DNA of 11,925 nucleotides from the NCBI GenBank assembly GCA_016841125.1, contig JAENZU010000060.1, positions 1-11,925 on the forward strand, given 5' to 3'. Shown here piece by piece: positions 7,165 to 11,925 of the stretch (the first letter of the stretch is position 1; each line of letters starts with the position of its first letter). Source of the stretch: Melioribacter sp. GTDB lineage: Bacteria > Bacteroidota > Ignavibacteria > Ignavibacteriales > Melioribacteraceae. The notes under the pieces were generated by a model. The model had not been told where the DNA came from, did not search any database, and was given only the letters and a program-made list of their open reading frames with translations. The position numbers and the translations under genes were made by a program.

Positions 7165-7647
7165 ATGAAGCGATCAATATTTTTAGTCACTGTTGCTGTA
7201 TTATTTGCAGGCAGTGCTTTCGGTCAAAACACAAGGCTCCAATCACTCAATTGGCTGCTCGGTAAATGGCACACAGAATCTGTAAACTCAATTAGCGAGG
7301 AAGTTTGGTATGCAGTTAGTCCCTATACATTTGAAGGTAAAGGAATGACCATTTCCAAATCAACGGGTGATACTGTATTTGTTGAGAAACTCTGGATAAT
7401 AGATACCGGCAGCGAACTTTTTTACATTGCAAAAGTTGCTGAAAATGAATACCCCGTTTCATTTAAATTAAGCGCTCTCACTCAGCAGACTGTTTTGTTT
7501 GAAAATCCAGAACATGATTATCCGCAGAAAATATCTTACAGCCTTGCGGAAGGGGGAAAATTATTTACTACTGTAATTGGCAACAGGAGTGGAAAGGAAG
7601 GCAAGCTTGAACTTCAATACAATAAAGTTGAAAAACCGATTGAATAA
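7165..7647 (+). CDS. Secreted DUF6265 family protein
   Basis: 160 residues beginning with a signal peptide (MKRSIFLVTVAVLFAGSAFGQ) cleaved near residue 20, so the mature protein is periplasmic or secreted. The rest matches the DUF6265 pattern: LNWLLGKWHTE at 28-38, EEVWY at 45-49, EGKGMTIS at 57-64, an LFYIAKV strand at 85-91, and the signature FENPEHDYPQKISY at 112-125. The fold is expected to be a small lipocalin-like beta-barrel (inference from the GxW and strand pattern), with no known enzymatic role. It has no sorting domain. It lies 41 bp before the MlaF-like ATPase with no terminator between, so it may share a transcript; the functional link is unknown. Confidence 0.85.
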   Translation: MKRSIFLVTVAVLFAGSAFGQNTRLQSLNWLLGKWHTESVNSISEEVWYAVSPYTFEGKGMTISKSTGDTVFVEKLWIIDTGSELFYIAKVAENEYPVSFKLSALTQQTVLFENPEHDYPQKISYSLAEGGKLFTTVIGNRSGKEGKLELQYNKVEKPIE

Positions 7648-7688
7648 TATTTATGTTATAGTCCGGAATATCATTATAGGAAGCGCCG

Positions 7689-8420
7689 ATGATTGAAATT
7701 GTAGATGTCTATAAAAGTTTCGGAGCCAATAAAGTTCTTCAGGGTGTTAACCTAACTATTAAAGAAGGCGAGGCATTAGCCATAATCGGTAAGAGCGGAT
7801 GCGGCAAAAGCGTTTTGCTAAAACATATTGTAGGATTATTAGTGCCCGATAGCGGTTATGTGAAAGTCGAGGGGCAGAATCTTCATGAACTATCGGAAAA
7901 GGAACTTTATAAAATTCGCACAAAATTCGGCTTCTTGTTTCAAGGGGCTGCTTTATTTGACTCTTTAACCGTTGAAGAAAATATAAGCTTGGCGCTGGTT
8001 GAAAACGATTTTAACCTTTCGAAAAATGAAATTGAAAAAATTGTTGCCGAGAAACTTGAGCTTGTAGGTTTATCCAAAATTGAAAAGCTAAAGCCCGCAG
8101 AGCTATCCGGCGGAATGAAAAAAAGAGTTGGACTAGCTAGAGCACTCGTTACAGAACCGACTTATATTTTATACGATGAACCAACAACAGGGCTTGATCC
8201 TTTAATGTCCGACTCCATTGATGATCTGATCAAAGAATTAAACGAGAAGATCAATGTTACATCGATTATTGTTACGCATGATATGTTCAGTGTAAAAAAT
8301 ATTGCCGATAAAGTTGCAATGATGCACGAAGGCAAAATATATTTTGAGGGTACCGTTGATGATATCAATATCAGCAGTGATGAAGTAATAACTAATTTTA
8401 TTAAAAGAACCGGTTTCTAA
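7689..8420 (+). CDS. ABC transporter ATP-binding protein, MlaF/Ttg2A type
   Basis: The cytoplasmic ATPase subunit of an ABC system, most like MlaF of the MCE/Mla pathway, which moves phospholipids between the outer and inner membranes. The 243 residues hold Walker A GKSGCGKS (34-41), the Q-loop FLFQGAALFDSLTV with Q85, signature LSGGMKKRVGLARAL (139-153), Walker B ILYDEP with D163 and E164, D-loop GLDP (168-171) and switch His H197 in VTHD. GKSGCGKSVLLKHIVGLL, FQGAALFDSL and TGLDP followed by MSDSID are typical of MlaF, so I prefer it over amino-acid or LolD ATPases. No MlaE permease or MCE protein lies beside it here; the neighbours are DUF6265 and radA. TAGGAAG at 7677-7683 supports the ATG at 7689. 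Its stop shares one base with the radA start (TAATG). Confidence 0.9.
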   Translation: MIEIVDVYKSFGANKVLQGVNLTIKEGEALAIIGKSGCGKSVLLKHIVGLLVPDSGYVKVEGQNLHELSEKELYKIRTKFGFLFQGAALFDSLTVEENISLALVENDFNLSKNEIEKIVAEKLELVGLSKIEKLKPAELSGGMKKRVGLARALVTEPTYILYDEPTTGLDPLMSDSIDDLIKELNEKINVTSIIVTHDMFSVKNIADKVAMMHEGKIYFEGTVDDINISSDEVITNFIKRTGF

Positions 8421-9775
8421 TGTCGAAAACAAGAATCAAATTTATCTGTTCAACTTGCGGATATGAATCGCTTAAGTGGCTCGGTAAATGCCCATCATGC
8501 GATGAGTGGAATACTTTCTCAGAAGAATTGGTCGAGGTAAAATCGAAAAAGGCTAAGCATTCTGAGACCGCTGCGCAAGTGCTGCCGCTGGTGGGCGAAG
8601 CTATTAGTGAGGATGAACGTTTGGAATCGGGCATGTCTGAGTTTGATAGAGTTTTAGGCGGCGGTATTATGCCGGGTTCGGTTGTTCTAATCGGCGGCGA
8701 CCCCGGAATTGGTAAATCCACGCTTGTGATGCAGGTTGCGGCAAAATTAAAAGAGCGGGTCCTCTATGTTACGGGCGAGGAGTCCGTCAATCAAATTAGA
8801 ATTAGAGCCGGCAGACTGAAAATAAAATCTGATTCACTTTTCCTTTTGGCTGAAACTGATCTCCAAATAGTGAAGAGCGCAATTGAAAAAGAAAACCCTG
8901 CCGTTGTAATTGTCGATTCAATTCAAACAATGGCAAAGCCTGAACTTGAAAACGCAGCCGGAACGATAACTCAAATTCGCGAGTCGACTTCCGACTTGAT
9001 GCAGATTGCAAAAACAAATAACATTGCAATACTTTTAATTGGGCATGTAACTAAAGAAGGTTATATTGCCGGTCCCAAAGTGCTGGAGCACATGGTTGAT
9101 ACAGTGGTGCAATTCGAAGGAGAGAAAAATTATTCTTACCGGATTTTACGCGCGCAGAAAAACCGGTTCGGCAGTACTAATGAAATCGGGATTTTTGAAA
9201 TGAAGCATGACGGGCTGGCAGAAGTACTGAATCCCAGTGAAATATTTTTAAGCGAGCGGGAAAAGGAAATTACCGGCTCGGTTGTTACTGCAAGCATTGA
9301 AGGAACTAGACCGGTATTGCTCGAAGTGCAGGCGCTTGTTACACCTTCACATTACGGTAATCCGCAGAGAGTAGCAACCGGATTCGATTACCGGCGTCTA
9401 TCAATTTTACTTGCGGTACTGGAGAAAAGAAGAAACCTCAAACTATCTTCTGCTAATGTATTTTTAAATATGGCGGGCGGATTAAAAATAGATGAACCGG
9501 CAGTTGATCTCGCAGTCTGCTGCTCAATAGCGTCAAGCTTCTTGAACAAAGCTGCCAATCCTGAATTTGTAATGATGGGAGAAGTAGGATTGGGAGGTGA
9601 GATACGCAGTGTATCAAACATTGAAAAACGTGTACAGGAAGCTGAGAAATTAGGATTCAAATCTGCTGTGATTCCAAAGAATAATATAAAATCTTTGAAG
9701 GGCTTAAATAAAATTCAGGTCATTCCGGTTGAAAATGTTGCAGATGCTATAAAGCTTGTTATTAAAGATTCGTAA
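8420..9775 (+). CDS. radA: DNA repair protein RadA (Sms)
   Basis: A RecA-like ATPase that promotes branch migration of recombination intermediates in the cytoplasm. The 451 residues match the usual length. The domains run in order: a C4 zinc finger (C10, C13, C24, C27: CSTCGYESLKWLGKCPSC), a RecA core with Walker A GGDPGIGKST (92-101), VTGEES (117-122) and Walker B IVDSIQT (164-170), the RadA-specific KNRFG at 247-251, and a Lon-protease-like C-terminal domain with GGLKIDEPAVDLAV and GEVGLGGEIR. No key motif is missing. The ATG overlaps the stop of the ABC ATPase by one base, and no separate Shine-Dalgarno is evident, so translation is probably coupled to the upstream gene. No convincing terminator hairpin follows, only a T8 run near 9800. 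Confidence 0.97.
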   Translation: MSKTRIKFICSTCGYESLKWLGKCPSCDEWNTFSEELVEVKSKKAKHSETAAQVLPLVGEAISEDERLESGMSEFDRVLGGGIMPGSVVLIGGDPGIGKSTLVMQVAAKLKERVLYVTGEESVNQIRIRAGRLKIKSDSLFLLAETDLQIVKSAIEKENPAVVIVDSIQTMAKPELENAAGTITQIRESTSDLMQIAKTNNIAILLIGHVTKEGYIAGPKVLEHMVDTVVQFEGEKNYSYRILRAQKNRFGSTNEIGIFEMKHDGLAEVLNPSEIFLSEREKEITGSVVTASIEGTRPVLLEVQALVTPSHYGNPQRVATGFDYRRLSILLAVLEKRRNLKLSSANVFLNMAGGLKIDEPAVDLAVCCSIASSFLNKAANPEFVMMGEVGLGGEIRSVSNIEKRVQEAEKLGFKSAVIPKNNIKSLKGLNKIQVIPVENVADAIKLVIKDS

Positions 9776-9925
9776 ACATAAAAAATAAACTAAAGACATT
9801 TTTTTTCCGAGCAAACTTTCCGACAAAGTTCTTCATCAAATGCTATTCCTTTTAGGGCGGCAAATGTTGATATTTTGATCTTATTATTTTATGTTGCTTC
9901 AAAGTTTTTCAATTTGGGGTTCGAA

Positions 9926-11218
9926 GTGAAAAAGTTATTTATAATTATTCTTCTTGGGTTCTTCATTGGGCAAGCGCCTGCACAGTGGCAAAAAATAAAA
10001 ACATTTACCTCACCTACAGGCTATACTTTGGAAGTATATAGCTTATTCTATGATTCAAGTTATGGTATTTTTGCAGGGGTTAGATTTGAGGGGTTATTTC
10101 ATTCTAGTGATAACGGTACTACTTGGGAGTTCAAAGGTTTTAAGGTATTTGATAGAGATGTAAAAAAAATATCCCGCGATAATTTGGGAAGACTAATACT
10201 GAATAATGACTTTATTTATTTTTCGTCCGATAGCGGAAATACTTGGCAGTCCTCAAATCTAATTAATTACTCTACCGGGTCTCTAGAAAATATTAGTGTT
10301 CTTGAAATAAATATGGATAATGGAAACTGGTATGCAGGAAGCGAGAGGAGAAATTTATATTATTCAGGAAATAATGGCGAAAGCTGGAGTTTTATAAAAA
10401 ACTTTCAACCTGGATGCCCATGTCCCTATGGGGATCTTACTGCAATAAAAACAATAGGTGAAAATTTGTTTTTACTTAGCGCCAACAATTTTTGCGCGGA
10501 TAATCAAGGCACTTATTGTGACGAAACCAGATTGTATAAATCACTCAACGGAATAATATGGTATGAAGTATTGAATAAAGAAGTGAAAAATATCATAGTA
10601 ACTGATGCAGGTTCAATTCTTGCATTTACCGGACGCGAATTATTCAAATCTGATAACCAAGGAGATAATTGGGAAAAAATTTATACTTTTCAATATGATG
10701 TAAATATCGTGAAAGTCGATTCAGAAGGATTTATTTATGCAGGTTTTTGGAAAGGAGTCATTTACTCTACCGATTTTGGCAGCAGTTGGAAAAGTTTGGA
10801 TTATAATGGTTTACATCACGAAGTCAATGACATTACAATAGATAAAAACAGAAGAATTTTTGCAGCTACTTCAGAGGGTATTTATCTCAATCATACACCA
10901 GTTACAAAAATTGATGAGAAATTAAATTTAAATCCAACAAGTTCAAAATTATATCCAAACTACCCGAATCCTTTTAACCCGGAAACAAAAATCAGATTTT
11001 ATATTCCTAACCGAAGTAATGTGATTATCAAAATTTTCGATGTACTCGGCAACCAGATTACTGAACTCGTAAGCGATATTTATAATGAGGGCTTGCACGA
11101 AATCAATTGGAAACCGGAAAATTTAAGTTCCGGAGTATTTGTCTGCAGAATGAGTACGATAAATTATGAAACCAAAAAAGCATTTACCTCCGCTAGAAAA
11201 TTAATTTATGTTAAATAG
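9926..11218 (+). CDS. T9SS-exported Asp-box (BNR) repeat protein
   Basis: A predicted surface or secreted beta-propeller protein, 430 residues from the GTG at 9926. That start gives a textbook signal peptide (MKKLFIIILLGFFIGQAPAQ) with GGGG at 9916-9919 upstream. The frame is open back to a TTG at 9875, but that adds 17 residues before the Lys-Lys and is less likely. Six Asp-box motifs are visible: SSDNGTTW (60-67), SSDSGNTW (100-107), SGNNGESW (147-154), the degenerate SLNGIIW (206-212), SDNQGDNW (242-249) and STDFGSSW (281-288). A loop between the third and fourth repeats has four cysteines (C164, C166, C190, C198), possibly disulfide-bonded. The T9SS type A sorting domain runs from about 340 to 430 (NYPNPFNPETK, FDVLGNQI, SSGVFVCRM). 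Asp-boxes stabilise propellers of sialidases, sortilin and photosystem assembly factors; no catalytic residues of sialidases are evident, so a binding role is more likely. It probably forms an operon with the next gene. Confidence 0.88.
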   Translation: MKKLFIIILLGFFIGQAPAQWQKIKTFTSPTGYTLEVYSLFYDSSYGIFAGVRFEGLFHSSDNGTTWEFKGFKVFDRDVKKISRDNLGRLILNNDFIYFSSDSGNTWQSSNLINYSTGSLENISVLEINMDNGNWYAGSERRNLYYSGNNGESWSFIKNFQPGCPCPYGDLTAIKTIGENLFLLSANNFCADNQGTYCDETRLYKSLNGIIWYEVLNKEVKNIIVTDAGSILAFTGRELFKSDNQGDNWEKIYTFQYDVNIVKVDSEGFIYAGFWKGVIYSTDFGSSWKSLDYNGLHHEVNDITIDKNRRIFAATSEGIYLNHTPVTKIDEKLNLNPTSSKLYPNYPNPFNPETKIRFYIPNRSNVIIKIFDVLGNQITELVSDIYNEGLHEINWKPENLSSGVFVCRMSTINYETKKAFTSARKLIYVK

Positions 11219-11227
11219 GGTTTAAGT

Positions 11228-11917
11228 ATGAACTATTTCAGATTATTACTCTTTGTTTTAATTTTAAATATTCCCGCTTATTTATGTCAGAACTTTTTTC
11301 CAAATAAACCGGGGGCACAATATATCAGGCAAGATGAGGTAAATCATTGGAATCATGTATGGGGAGGAAATTCTACAGGATACTCTACTCTAGAGTATGA
11401 CAGCACAACTACAATGGATTCAATTATTTTCGGAGGCAGAACTTATTATTCCTACTTTGATAATTCTTATTGTTATGACCGGCAAAATCAAAAATTATAT
11501 ATCTATATGTATATGGATAGTTTGCTTGCGGTAGATTTTAATGCTCCTGCGGATAGTTATAAAAAGCTTTATTTCGATAGAAATGTGCGTTGGTATAAAA
11601 ACTCCGGAATATATATCGATTCAATTTTCGGCGCTCAACGTACATGTTTTAAGATAACTTTCGACTCAACGAAATACGGAACATATTACGGGTATCCTCA
11701 AAAAAGATGGCATTACGAATACATCTTCGTAGATAGCATTGGGTTGTATAAAAGCATCGATAATTATCGTGAAGAGGAAAGCCCGGATAAATTTTATTAT
11801 CATAATAAATTGAGAAAAAATGTTTTTGTTGATATAGGCAATGTAAAATTTGCGGAACTTTATCCCCCTTCTTTTACTGATGCTGTTCTTATTAGTGATT
11901 CTAAGTTATTACTCTGA
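11228..11917 (+). CDS. Secreted Tyr/Asp-rich protein of unknown function, no sorting domain
   Basis: I do not recognise a named family. The 229-residue product starts with a hydrophobic signal peptide (MNYFRLLLFVLILNIPAYLCQ). The mature part is rich in Tyr and Asp, with short beta-strand-like units: RTYYSYFDNSYCYDRQNQKLYIY, DSIFGAQRTCFKITFDST, and a YEYIFVDSIGLY stretch. This layout resembles the N-terminal part of many Ignavibacteria secreted proteins that then carry a T9SS domain, but here the frame ends at TGA 11915-11917 after LISDSKLLL with no sorting domain. It may be naturally short, or cut by a premature stop or frameshift; only 8 bases remain downstream, so this cannot be decided. 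The ATG is 9 bp after the previous stop, with TAGGG (11216-11220) as a possible Shine-Dalgarno, which supports an operon with the Asp-box gene. Confidence 0.75.
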   Translation: MNYFRLLLFVLILNIPAYLCQNFFPNKPGAQYIRQDEVNHWNHVWGGNSTGYSTLEYDSTTTMDSIIFGGRTYYSYFDNSYCYDRQNQKLYIYMYMDSLLAVDFNAPADSYKKLYFDRNVRWYKNSGIYIDSIFGAQRTCFKITFDSTKYGTYYGYPQKRWHYEYIFVDSIGLYKSIDNYREEESPDKFYYHNKLRKNVFVDIGNVKFAELYPPSFTDAVLISDSKLLL

Positions 11918-11925
11918 TGGGTACC

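Noticed and set aside
9875..9925. Upstream TTG start for the Asp-box gene
   Set aside because: It would put 17 residues before a canonical Lys-Lys-hydrophobic signal peptide; the GTG at 9926 with GGGG upstream is better.
9776..9925. A/T runs after radA (A6 near 9781, T8 near 9800) as a terminator
   Set aside because: The only stem is A-T pairing of homopolymer runs with no GC-containing hairpin, so termination is not supported.

Overview
The window looks like a chromosomal segment of an AT-rich member of the Bacteroidota/Chlorobi group, most likely Ignavibacteria (Ignavibacteriales). The main evidence is three secreted proteins ending in the type IX secretion (T9SS) type A sorting domain, with the YPNPFNP-type entry motif and closing GIYFY / KKMILAK-type strands. 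Signal peptides end in ...GQ, ...SQ or ...AQ, a habit of this phylum. Genes with weak or no Shine-Dalgarno sequence mix with a few strong ones. No tRNA, rRNA, CRISPR array, insertion sequence or phage gene was seen. This is an assignment from motifs, not from a database search.

Layout. (1) 2-1842, plus strand: the 5'-truncated end of a PPK2-family polyphosphate kinase, then a small three-helix membrane protein and a DUF5995 protein separated by only 3 bp. (2) 1876-3582, minus strand: a DeaD/CsdA-type DEAD-box RNA helicase with a DbpA-like RNA-binding domain and a very basic tail, convergent with the DUF5995 gene. (3) 3583-4038: a 456-bp divergent intergenic region with a hairpin in the helicase leader, a second small hairpin, and two TGTGATAAA direct repeats exactly 11 bp apart upstream of the next gene. 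(4) 4039-7038, plus: a T9SS-exported protein with a duplicated anti-sigma-factor (RskA)-like module, a strong intrinsic terminator, then an exported NagZ-like GH3 enzyme with its own sorting domain. (5) 7165-9775, plus: a secreted DUF6265 protein, an MlaF-like ABC ATPase with no permease beside it, and RadA, whose start codon overlaps the ATPase stop. (6) 9926-11917, plus: a T9SS cargo with six Asp-box (BNR) repeats, followed 9 bp later by a secreted Tyr/Asp-rich protein of unknown function that stops without a sorting domain.

Functionally, housekeeping genes (PPK2, DeaD, RadA, an ABC ATPase for probable envelope lipid traffic) are interleaved with envelope and secreted proteins. I see no defence system, biosynthetic cluster or mobile island. 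The most promising less-described elements are the exported RskA-like duplicated protein with its repeat-bearing upstream region, the surface-directed GH3/NagZ enzyme, and the MlaF-radA translational overlap.
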